A DNA stretch of 43,064 nucleotides, from positions 1 to 43,064 of the IMG/VR virus record IMGVR_UViG_3300033153_002893; one strand, given 5' to 3'. The translations under genes were made by a program, and so were the position numbers. Source of the DNA: a virus. The notes under the pieces were generated by a model. It was not told where the DNA came from. It saw only the letters and a list, made by a program, of their open reading frames with translations, and searched no databases. This document shows, one piece after another, positions 26,878 to 33,693 of the stretch (the stretch's first letter is position 1; every line of letters begins with the position of its first letter).

Positions 26878-26888
26878 TTTCTACTCTC

Positions 26889-29072
26889 CTATAAATCATA
26901 TTTATCGAATCCGATATCGACTTTTTTTTCTACATATTTTTTCTTACGAAATGCGTTTACCCCTTTACTATGATCTGGGTGTGAGTATACCCCCTTCTCC
27001 CACCCAACCGTTTTCATTACTATACTTAAACGACGTTGTTCTTTTGGTGTAAAAGTCCTTGGCGCCCCTTCTAGCGCCCCTTCGTATACCTCCATCAAAG
27101 TAACTACACTTTTATTATCTCTCTCTAGCCAATTTAAAACTGGCTCAACCCACATGTCTACAATCTGTCTAGATTTCTGAGATTCAAGAGCTTCCTGTAA
27201 TACTGCCGTATCTCTTAAATAAATAGATTCTTTTTTCTTATATCTAACTACCGCTTCAGCAAATAACTGGTCTCGATCTCTTATTAAAAAATCTATATCA
27301 ATATCTTTTTTTACTTCAACCATCCAATATCTGCGATTACCTGTCGTGTCCTGTAAATAGCCATGTCCATCTGGGTTATGTGTACCAATTAAAATAGATT
27401 GCCTTGGAAAATTCTCTGCTGATCTGGCGTAGGCTAATCTAGTCCGGTCGATACGACGAGAGAGAAAAGCTTTCATAGCTTGAGTATCACTTCTGCGGGT
27501 CATTTCTAGTTCTGGTAGTTCTAAGATCCATTTACCACGCATATGCTCAATTACATCTTTGTTCTGCGCGTCTACGTGTAACTCTCCATAAAATTCTCCG
27601 CCGAGTATTTCACATAGTGTAGATTTTTTGGTTCCAGTTTTACCTTCTAGAATCAGCATATGGTCAAATTTACAGCCCGGTTCATAAATTCTTTTTACTG
27701 CTGCAATCAAAGTTTTAGCTCCAACTGCTTTTACAAATTTGGTTCCCCTTACTTTAGCATATCTAGTTAACCAAGTATCTAATCTGTTTCGACCATCCCA
27801 CTCCAGATCATCTAAGTATTGTTTAATCGGATGATACTGATTAGCTCTAGCTAAAACTAATGCCGCTTCATGGATTAAATTTACACTTACTTCAAAACCA
27901 TGCTGACTAGATAACCAATATTTGCAGGATATCGCATCTGCATCTGACCATGCAGGTGGCATACCTGACATATGCCACTTAGCTACCTTAGTAAATTCTA
28001 TTTCTTTGCTAAAATCATTAAAACGCAAAAGATCTAATAACGGACTATCTTCTTCTAAGAAAAAACAGACTGTATTATTTAAAGTTTTACGTGGATTACC
28101 TGCTTTGTCACGTTGCCAGTTAAAAGATAACATGCCTTTATGTTCTACTGGTGCAGGAATAACTATATCTCTAAAATCGACTAACGGGTTATCACAGCCA
28201 ACAGGATTTTTACCATACTTAAAACTGTTTTCGACTTTGGCTTGTAATTCCTGTAAATCCCACGGGGGAGTACAACCGCTGTTCCATAGTTTAGCCATCA
28301 AATCAAAAGTAGTTTTCGGGTCTAGGCCTAAGTCTTTACCTTTACAAGATACCTGATAAGTAGTCATATCTCCGTTATCACCTTCAATAGCGCTAGGAGC
28401 TTCTGAGACTAGATATTTTTTAAATGTGTCGATAGTTCCTTCATCTAATAAATACTCGTCTGAGCCTTTCATATGATAATCTATATCCTGCCTCTGATCG
28501 AGTAGGTCTAATAATTTAATTGGAGCGTTTGCGATTTTATCTAAACTCTTTCTAGTAGGTATATAATATTTATAAGTCTCAGGATGTAAACAACCACAGG
28601 CCACAACTTGTTGACCGATACTCTTAAACTCGACGCCTTTAAAATCTTTAAGAGATCTACGTATATTTAATTTAGCTGGTTTTTTTAAATAAATATGTAA
28701 ACCGCCGCCACCTGTTGTAACTGTAAAACTGTCTAGTTTGCCAATTATTTTAACTAGCCTGGCTACGGGGTTATCTCCTGGAATAAAATGCCTTGGGTCT
28801 ACGTCTATGACTAGATCGTCGTCTTGAAGAACTACACCATAATTTTTATTAGCAGGGAAATTATCTGGATTACTAGTATCTAATTTATTAGTCTGCCAAT
28901 CGAATAAATAAGGGATTTTTCCGTTTAATGGTGTAAGAAAAAAACCGGCCTCTACATAAGAACGGAAAAACTTATGTAGAGTGTTGCCGGCTTCTGGGGT
29001 CGCATCAGGGGATGATGCGTTTAAATTTGTTTGGTGATTAGAGATCGCCTCGGTCGAGCCTTTTTTTGTCAT
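26889..29072 (-). CDS. Primase-polymerase fused to VapE-type helicase (727 aa)
   Basis: The ATG at 29072 is chosen over one 48 bases upstream because AAAGGGGGG lies just ahead of it. The N-terminal half is a bifunctional primase/polymerase domain: LVIDVDPRH (Asp90, Asp92), GGGGLHIYLKKP, and a CGCLHPETYKYY segment. The C-terminal half is a virulence-associated-E superfamily 3-like helicase with Walker A GKTGTKKST (about 477-485), WILELPELE (about 515-523) and GTHNPDGHGYLQDTTGNRRYW. It would prime and open the phage origin. It overlaps the HTH gene by 35 bases. Confidence 0.93.
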   Translation of the reverse strand: MTKKGSTEAISNHQTNLNASSPDATPEAGNTLHKFFRSYVEAGFFLTPLNGKIPYLFDWQTNKLDTSNPDNFPANKNYGVVLQDDDLVIDVDPRHFIPGDNPVARLVKIIGKLDSFTVTTGGGGLHIYLKKPAKLNIRRSLKDFKGVEFKSIGQQVVACGCLHPETYKYYIPTRKSLDKIANAPIKLLDLLDQRQDIDYHMKGSDEYLLDEGTIDTFKKYLVSEAPSAIEGDNGDMTTYQVSCKGKDLGLDPKTTFDLMAKLWNSGCTPPWDLQELQAKVENSFKYGKNPVGCDNPLVDFRDIVIPAPVEHKGMLSFNWQRDKAGNPRKTLNNTVCFFLEEDSPLLDLLRFNDFSKEIEFTKVAKWHMSGMPPAWSDADAISCKYWLSSQHGFEVSVNLIHEAALVLARANQYHPIKQYLDDLEWDGRNRLDTWLTRYAKVRGTKFVKAVGAKTLIAAVKRIYEPGCKFDHMLILEGKTGTKKSTLCEILGGEFYGELHVDAQNKDVIEHMRGKWILELPELEMTRRSDTQAMKAFLSRRIDRTRLAYARSAENFPRQSILIGTHNPDGHGYLQDTTGNRRYWMVEVKKDIDIDFLIRDRDQLFAEAVVRYKKKESIYLRDTAVLQEALESQKSRQIVDMWVEPVLNWLERDNKSVVTLMEVYEGALEGAPRTFTPKEQRRLSIVMKTVGWEKGVYSHPDHSKGVNAFRKKKYVEKKVDIGFDKYDL

Positions 29073-29262
29073 GTACCCCCCTTTTTTTAGCCAATGAATT
29101 TGGCCTGAAAAGCTCGTCAACGTCGTCTGGATGGAATAACCATTCCCCTCTAATCTTAAATGCTGGTATCTGGCCTGACATGGCCTTACGTCGTAGTGTG
29201 TGTTTAGAGATCCCCGTTAATCTGCTTACTTTATCCGTTTTAATAAACTCGTTAATGTTCAT
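29038..29262 (-). CDS. Excisionase/MerR-type helix-turn-helix protein (74 aa)
   Basis: The core VSRLTGISKHTLRRKAMSGQIPAFKIRGEWLF is a standard excisionase-family (HTH_17) DNA-binding fold, followed by HPDDVDELF. No integrase is present, so an excision role is unlikely. A regulator or replication initiator accessory is more plausible because it lies directly before the primase-helicase and overlaps it. A near-consensus promoter ends one base before its ATG, so an internal transcript would begin inside this ORF. Confidence 0.8.
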   Translation of the reverse strand: MNINEFIKTDKVSRLTGISKHTLRRKAMSGQIPAFKIRGEWLFHPDDVDELFRPNSLAKKRGVHDKKRLDRGDL

Positions 29263-29291
29263 AATATAAATACTCCTTTTTTTGTTGTCAA
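29256..29291 (-). promoter_or_regulatory. Sigma70-type promoter before the HTH/primase genes
   Basis: On the minus strand, TTGACA (29286-29291) is followed after exactly 17 bases by TATATT (29263-29268), 11 of 12 consensus positions. It ends one base upstream of the ATG of the 74-aa gene, and the GGAG of that gene's ribosome site lies in the spacer. Transcripts from here would start inside the ORF and mainly serve the primase-helicase downstream. Confidence 0.72.
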
Positions 29292-29311
29292 GCTTTTTCT
29301 TTATTTAATTT

Positions 29312-29938
29312 TTAATTATCAAACCAAAATACAATTCTTATTTTATCGTCTTTTCGTTTTCCATAATTCCATTTTTCTAACTGTGGTATTACGTGGTCAA
29401 AAAATTCAGCTAAATCTTGAGCTAAATTTGTTTTCCATTCTATTTGTTTATACCCTTCAATACTAGTCCAACCACACCACATATCTGGTTGCTCACCATT
29501 TACTTTAAAAATTTTATACTGCTCTGGTGAAACAAAACCTCTTTTAACTACTGTAATCTTTTCAGCGTTCTTATATGCTTCTCTAAGCTCGCCTAATGTG
29601 AAATAACTACAACTATGGCCATCCCAACAACCAAACTCGTCAAAGTCCTCTTGTAAAGCCATAGAGATATCATCTGGCAGGCCTTTAGGTTCAGCAATAG
29701 GGATTAATGCATCTCCTAAATCACATCCGGCAAAACCCTCACCATTTCTGACATCAGCTAGGTAACCAAACAATAAATAATTACGCCCTTCATATGGGCT
29801 AGCACTATCTTTATACTTATCCCCTCTAAAATGCTCACTATTTTGGTCAAAATAATCAGATGTAAAACCATCTTTACATTTAAACCATCTACCGTTCTCG
29901 TCTTTGTATTCTACATATAAATGAATATCGCAACCCAT
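29312..29938 (-). CDS. MGCDIHLYVE-type conserved hypothetical protein (208 aa)
   Basis: The start MGCDIHLYVEYKDENGRW is the signature of a family found in phages and bacteria with no assigned activity. Later segments include NYLLFGYLADVRNG and HSCSYFTLGELREAYKN. The conserved Cys-Asp-x-His at the N-terminus could be a metal or catalytic site. It is part of the accessory gene run before the replication module. Confidence 0.72.
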   Translation of the reverse strand: MGCDIHLYVEYKDENGRWFKCKDGFTSDYFDQNSEHFRGDKYKDSASPYEGRNYLLFGYLADVRNGEGFAGCDLGDALIPIAEPKGLPDDISMALQEDFDEFGCWDGHSCSYFTLGELREAYKNAEKITVVKRGFVSPEQYKIFKVNGEQPDMWCGWTSIEGYKQIEWKTNLAQDLAEFFDHVIPQLEKWNYGKRKDDKIRIVFWFDN

Positions 29939-29948
29939 AATAATCCCC

Positions 29949-30068
29949 TTATTTTTGGTTATTTTCTTTTGATTTATGATGTTGGCCGTTCATGTGATTA
30001 AACCCTCTAATCTTATAACCACATACTTTACATTTGTTAGCTTTCTTTACTTTTTTAATCTTTTCCAT
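29949..30068 (-). CDS. 39-aa zinc-finger-like miniprotein
   Basis: A short ORF in the gap between two larger genes. The ATG follows AGGAGAGAAATAAA, a strong ribosome site. The protein has CKVC followed about 12 residues later by NHMNGQHH, giving a C2H2-like set, with a Lys-rich N-terminus. The stop and start fit tightly between the radical SAM gene (one base away) and the 208-aa gene. It is probably a small nucleic-acid-binding protein. Confidence 0.65.
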   Translation of the reverse strand: MEKIKKVKKANKCKVCGYKIRGFNHMNGQHHKSKENNQK

Positions 30069-30069
30069 T

Positions 30070-30615
30070 TTATTTCTCTCCTTTTATAGCTAGTTTCATA
30101 AAAATTTCATCTTTTGGTAACGGGCAATTTTTTAACCATTTAATATTATATTTAACTTTCCAATTAATTAAATTTAAACCGGAAATATCTATTCCAGCAA
30201 AAATATTTAAACGTAGAGTTTTAACATTAGTCCGATTCATTATTAGATATAATTTTAATGAACTAGCAAACTCTTTAAATGCCTCAACATCTGCCTGTTC
30301 ATGTAAAGTGACAGTAATACCATCTAAAAAATTACTTAATAATAATTCAATAACTTTTTTATTTGGTTTAGCTGTATACATAAATACTTTGATATTGTGA
30401 TTTAACATCCTGACAGTATGCGCTATTTCTTGAACTCTATCTGGAAATAACATTGGCTCACCACCTGTCAAAATGATTTCATCATAGTTAATAAATTTAA
30501 CCATTTCGCCATGTGTCGAGATAGTTTCTAGTTTATTTAGATCCCAATCTTTATTACAACAGCCCTCACAATTTCTATTACATTTTTCAGTTATTAATAA
30601 TCGCAATTTTTTCAA
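30070..30615 (-). CDS. Minimal radical SAM enzyme (181 aa)
   Basis: The CxxxCxxC motif at Cys12, Cys16, Cys19 (TEKCNRNCEGCC) binds a 4Fe-4S cluster, and GGEP at 51-54 binds SAM, both diagnostic for radical SAM enzymes. The rest forms a short partial TIM barrel. Length is close to the smallest members such as NrdG-like activases or QueE-like enzymes, but no ribonucleotide reductase or queuosine genes occur in the window. A substrate cannot be named. Neighbouring genes lie 1 base away on both sides. Confidence 0.85.
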   Translation of the reverse strand: MKKLRLLITEKCNRNCEGCCNKDWDLNKLETISTHGEMVKFINYDEIILTGGEPMLFPDRVQEIAHTVRMLNHNIKVFMYTAKPNKKVIELLLSNFLDGITVTLHEQADVEAFKEFASSLKLYLIMNRTNVKTLRLNIFAGIDISGLNLINWKVKYNIKWLKNCPLPKDEIFMKLAIKGEK

Positions 30616-30616
30616 T

Positions 30617-30961
30617 TTATTTTTCTCCTATTTTTATGCAATATTCTGCTATCTCTGCTACAGTTAAATATCCCATAACAGTATCGCCGTAACCTTCTGG
30701 ATAAAATTCATCTGTTAGCGCCCCTTCTGGATTATGAATACCAATTTCAAAAGTATTTTCACCACACTGCGCACCATATCCGTTTATAATGCTCATATCA
30801 TATCCATTTTTAAATAGAATTAGCATCTGGTTGTGGTATAACTTACCCAATGCTCTTTCCCAACTGAATTTGACACCGGATATATAATCTGGTGCTAAAC
30901 CTAATAATGGATGGCTAGTTACAGTCTCGATAAAATAGTTTATTCCTAAAAATTCACTCAT
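30617..30961 (-). CDS. Hypothetical protein beside the radical SAM gene (114 aa)
   Basis: No family recognised. The sequence is mixed alpha/beta, with YGAQCGENTFEIGIHNPEG and a Gly/Tyr-rich TDEFYPEGYGDTVMGYLTVAEIAEYC. The gene is separated by one base from the radical SAM gene and overlaps the previous gene by 4 bases, so it could encode a partner or substrate, which is a guess from gene order. Confidence 0.6.
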   Translation of the reverse strand: MSEFLGINYFIETVTSHPLLGLAPDYISGVKFSWERALGKLYHNQMLILFKNGYDMSIINGYGAQCGENTFEIGIHNPEGALTDEFYPEGYGDTVMGYLTVAEIAEYCIKIGEK

Positions 30962-31242
30962 AATTTTAACCTCTCTTTAGCTTCTTTAAATTTAACTGGT
31001 TCCCAATCTATACAGATTTCAACGCCTCTTTCAATTAAGTCAGAAATATTAAAATAACCCCATTCTGCAAACTCGCGCATTGGCGCTAAGCTTACATAGC
31101 CAAATGCTTCACCGGTTTTAAAATTTTGTTCTACGACTAGCCAATAACTAGCGCCTGATTTATTTATACCACGATATAAATTACAGATTATTTTATCTTC
31201 TAGTTTTACATTTTCAGTTTTATATAATTCTGGTATACCCAT
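30958..31242 (-). CDS. Hypothetical protein (94 aa)
   Basis: Not recognised. A small alpha/beta protein with a strand pair (KIICNLYRGINKSGASYWLVVEQ) and a C-terminal acidic helix. Good GGAGAG ribosome site; overlaps the next gene's start by 4 bases. It belongs to the accessory run of small genes between the AAA+ pair and replication genes. Confidence 0.58.
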   Translation of the reverse strand: MGIPELYKTENVKLEDKIICNLYRGINKSGASYWLVVEQNFKTGEAFGYVSLAPMREFAEWGYFNISDLIERGVEICIDWEPVKFKEAKERLKL

Positions 31243-31244
31243 TT

Positions 31245-31526
31245 TTACTCTCCTTCATACTGCCACAAAACAGCATTACAATAATTATGCACTGCGCCAA
31301 TAGTCATTCCGGTATTATGGTCATGATGCAAATGAACCGGATAATTAAAAAAACTAGGTGGAAATAATCTTTTATTAATTGGTAAATCTCTTACATTTTT
31401 TGCAGGTTTTTCAACTAAACTAGCCCAGCAATAATAGCATTTATTATTTTGTAATTTTTTATACTCGTTTCGTATCTTTCTTTTTTCTATCCAATTTATT
31501 TTATTATAATCTACTGGCAATTTCAT
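31245..31526 (-). CDS. HNH/endonuclease VII-like protein (93 aa)
   Basis: A Cys pair (Cys30-x-x-Cys33) and, after a loop, HLHHDHNTGMTIGAVHNYCNAVLWQY (residues 65-90) follow the zinc-bound HNH/recombination endonuclease VII layout, with a HHDHNTG catalytic region and H-N-x-x-C. The family in phages often nicks DNA during packaging or recombination. The domain looks complete but is very short. Activity cannot be judged from sequence. Confidence 0.74.
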   Translation of the reverse strand: MKLPVDYNKINWIEKRKIRNEYKKLQNNKCYYCWASLVEKPAKNVRDLPINKRLFPPSFFNYPVHLHHDHNTGMTIGAVHNYCNAVLWQYEGE

Positions 31527-31537
31527 TTTTTTACCCC

Positions 31538-31816
31538 TTAAATAAATGGTTCTAGTTCTTTTTTTGGTACAGTAAAAAACACCATTGGCCTGTTATCTCT
31601 TAAAATACATTCTTTCATATTATTATATTCTCTTTCATCATAACAGATAAGCGCGGCCGTAAAAGAACCATTATCAACAAGGATAACGGCCATCAAATCT
31701 TTTTCCGCTAGCTCACTAAAACTACTTTGGATAAATACGTTTATTAATATCTGTTCACCATACGTGAATAAAAACTTTTCTTTTGTCATGTTAGGTGGAT
31801 TAATATAATTTCCCAT
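31538..31816 (-). CDS. Hypothetical protein (92 aa)
   Basis: Not recognised. The N-terminus (NYINPPNMTKEKFLFTYGEQIL) is helical; a beta hairpin (MAVILVDNGSFTAALICYDE) follows. It lies after the strong hairpin at 31839-31875 and has AACGGAGG ahead of the ATG, so its translation may be affected by that hairpin. Confidence 0.58.
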   Translation of the reverse strand: MGNYINPPNMTKEKFLFTYGEQILINVFIQSSFSELAEKDLMAVILVDNGSFTAALICYDEREYNNMKECILRDNRPMVFFTVPKKELEPFI

Positions 31817-31838
31817 TTTTTAACCTCCGTTTTGTAAT

Positions 31839-31875
31839 AGTTTGATCCAGACCTAAATTAGATCCAGATCAAACT
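31839..31875 (-). promoter_or_regulatory. 17-bp hairpin in leftward mRNA
   Basis: Read on the minus strand, nine outer pairs (AGTTTGATC with GATCAAACT) continue through two G-T wobbles and six more pairs to a 3-base loop. The same bases on the plus strand would have mismatches at those places. It lies between the 123-aa and 92-aa genes. No T-run follows, so processing by RNase III or attenuation are more likely roles than simple termination. Confidence 0.65.
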
Positions 31876-31887
31876 TGTATTAAATTA

Positions 31888-32259
31888 TTACTTTTTCTCT
31901 GAATATTTATTAATAAAATTTTCTAGTTTTCCTTCAAAAATTAGTCCTAGTTCGGAAGTATCTCTTTCCCAATCTCGAGTAATTTTATAAGCTTTTATTA
32001 TTAATTTACTGGTCAAATGATAATGGTATTCAGTGTCCCCATGCTGATCTATGTTATCGGTAAAACTAGCTCTGGGATTACCCCGTAAAAATGATTCTAC
32101 TAATCCACCCCTAGTATCTTCACATTCATTTAATCTTAACATGTCATTAAATTTTGCTGTTGCCCCTTCTGGGTAACTATCCCAATGACAATAAAAATGA
32201 TAAAGATCGTTATTTAGATCTGTTTTGTTTTCTATTGAATATGTGCCTCTAGTTCCCAT
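31888..32259 (-). CDS. MGTRGTY-type conserved phage hypothetical protein (123 aa)
   Basis: The start MGTRGTYSIENK with a following YHFYCHWDSYPEGA is a pattern I know from small phage and bacterial proteins of unknown function. The rest is alpha/beta with a His-rich DQHGDTEYHYH. The ATG follows AAAGGGGGGTG, one of the strongest ribosome sites in the region. It is followed by a long hairpin. Confidence 0.68.
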   Translation of the reverse strand: MGTRGTYSIENKTDLNNDLYHFYCHWDSYPEGATAKFNDMLRLNECEDTRGGLVESFLRGNPRASFTDNIDQHGDTEYHYHLTSKLIIKAYKITRDWERDTSELGLIFEGKLENFINKYSEKK

Positions 32260-32276
32260 TTTTCACCCCCCTTTTA

Positions 32277-32402
32277 TTAAGCTACTAAAACAACTGTTTT
32301 AAATCCGCGTTCATCTTCCATTTTACGTAAACCCCGTTCAAAATTTAGCTCAACTAGAATATTGATTCTGTCATTAAATTCTTTTAATTGTACTTCATCC
32401 AT
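32277..32402 (-). CDS. 41-aa hypothetical protein
   Basis: A short ORF with AAAGGGG six bases upstream of the ATG. The protein is a charged helix (DEVQLKEFNDRINILVELNF) with a short basic strand at the end. No family recognised. It fits exactly between the neighbouring genes, which favours a real gene. Confidence 0.55.
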   Translation of the reverse strand: MDEVQLKEFNDRINILVELNFERGLRKMEDERGFKTVVLVA

Positions 32403-32405
32403 TTT

Positions 32406-32573
32406 TTAACCCCTTTTATTTACTTTTAATATTAACCCGTATTTTTTAATAATTCTATATTCTGGTTTATAATCTAGTTTCTTAAATTTTGGTTCAATAA
32501 ATACACCAAAAATAATATCAATACTTTCTTTCAATAAAACTATTAATATTAATCCTAAAATTAAATCCCTCAT
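32406..32573 (-). CDS. 55-aa small membrane-type protein
   Basis: The ATG has AACGGAGGA upstream. Residues 4-12 (LILGLILIV) and the following IIFGVFI are hydrophobic, giving one short membrane segment, and the rest is Lys/Arg/Tyr-rich. A basic C-terminal side would remain in the cytoplasm. No family recognised. It is followed by another short gene after three bases. Confidence 0.55.
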   Translation of the reverse strand: MRDLILGLILIVLLKESIDIIFGVFIEPKFKKLDYKPEYRIIKKYGLILKVNKRG

Positions 32574-32613
32574 TCCGTTTTTTCCTCCGTTTTAGTTTAT
32601 TAAAAATTAACTA

Positions 32614-32745
32614 TTAACTTTTAAAAATAGCTCTATAAATTGACAAGCTATGAAACAATAATTTACTAAAAGTAAACCGGTTAATTTTAATCTCATAACC
32701 AATAACTTTTAAATTATTTATTATTTCTGATTTTCTACTTCTCAT
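32614..32745 (-). CDS. 43-aa basic hypothetical protein
   Basis: A short ORF with AAGGGGG before the ATG. The product is very basic, helical and hydrophobic (MRSRKSEIINNLKVIGYEIK). No family recognised. It is the first small gene after the AAA+/VWA-like pair and is preceded by a 14-bp hairpin that ends close to its ribosome site. Confidence 0.52.
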   Translation of the reverse strand: MRSRKSEIINNLKVIGYEIKINRFTFSKLLFHSLSIYRAIFKS

Positions 32746-32765
32746 TTTATATAACCCCCTTAATT

Positions 32766-32797
32766 AAGCGCTCTAATCTGATTAGACTAGAGCGCTT
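32766..32797 (-). promoter_or_regulatory. 14-bp hairpin with AATC loop after the AAA+/VWA-like genes
   Basis: Arms 32766-32775 and 32788-32797 (AAGCGCTCTA/TAGAGCGCTT) pair perfectly. On the minus-strand RNA the inner bases extend this by four pairs including one G-T, closing on AATC; on the plus strand one of these inner pairs would be an A-C mismatch. The stem ends a few bases before the ribosome site of the 43-aa gene. A terminator, a processing site or a translation control is possible. Confidence 0.62.
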
Positions 32798-32812
32798 TAT
32801 AAGATTGTTATT

Positions 32813-33691
32813 TTAACGTTTTGTAAGTTTTAGGCCTAGAGTATCAGACCATTTTAAAAGGTTTTCTTGAGCGCTCTCGTCGTCTTTAAAAGGTATCTTA
32901 TTTAATGAAGGTATATACATGTCAAAACTTTCAATTTCTTTTTTGGAAGGTGCGCCAACGTAACCGTAACCTTCACTAGCTTTGAAGCCGTGCCTTTCTA
33001 CAACTTCGACGGATTCTCTTTCTTGTAATGCAAATGTAATTCTACGTAAAAAACTAGGATGGCAAAAAGTAAAAGCCAGTTTGTCCATGTCCAATGGTTC
33101 ACGCTGGCTTTTAATATTAAAAGTTTCAGTGTAAGTATGAGAATTTTCGTTATTGTTTATATGCCTTGATCTCGATTGAGTATAGGCCACTATTTCAGTT
33201 GAAATATTAGCTAGCTGTAATAACTTAACTAGAGCGCAAATAATAGCGCCACGCCTATATATTTCAGGTTCCTGTTTATTTCCAGAAAAACCGGCGTCGA
33301 TTAATATCCTAACTAATCTAACTGGTGCTTTTTTATTTTCTTTTATGATCTTAAAAAAACAATCTGGTTTACGTTGCTGGTATCTTTCATACATGAAACA
33401 ATCACCAACTACGTCAAACATGTATGATCTAGTTATTTTATATTTATTCAAAGTCTCACTTAAAAACTGACTAGCTAGCTTATCAATCTTTTTTAAGCCA
33501 GCAGGATAACCAAACTGTAATAGATTTTTAGCTTCTTTTAGAGATTTTGTTTTGGTAAAACTGACACAAGATTTATCTTCACTAGAGCGCTTATCGATAT
33601 CATCAAAAGCCGGCTTTTTATTATCGATTGTTTCAATGATATCATTGAAACAATCATAATGTCTTTTAATATGTTTATATTTATTAGTCAT
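32813..33691 (-). CDS. DUF7192/VWA-like partner of the AAA+ ATPase (292 aa)
   Basis: The ATG at 33691 is preferred to a TTG at 33703. The central part contains FDVVGDCFMYERYQQRKPDCFF, VRLVRILIDAGFSG and YRRGAIICALVKLLQ, a VWA-like core with an aberrant metal-site motif (DAGFS instead of DxSxS). I recognise this as close to the DUF7192 phage family, from memory. It lies directly after the MoxR-like gene. AAA+/VWA pairs usually load metals or remodel protein complexes; the target here is unknown. Confidence 0.7.
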   Translation of the reverse strand: MTNKYKHIKRHYDCFNDIIETIDNKKPAFDDIDKRSSEDKSCVSFTKTKSLKEAKNLLQFGYPAGLKKIDKLASQFLSETLNKYKITRSYMFDVVGDCFMYERYQQRKPDCFFKIIKENKKAPVRLVRILIDAGFSGNKQEPEIYRRGAIICALVKLLQLANISTEIVAYTQSRSRHINNNENSHTYTETFNIKSQREPLDMDKLAFTFCHPSFLRRITFALQERESVEVVERHGFKASEGYGYVGAPSKKEIESFDMYIPSLNKIPFKDDESAQENLLKWSDTLGLKLTKR

Positions 33692-33693
33692 AT

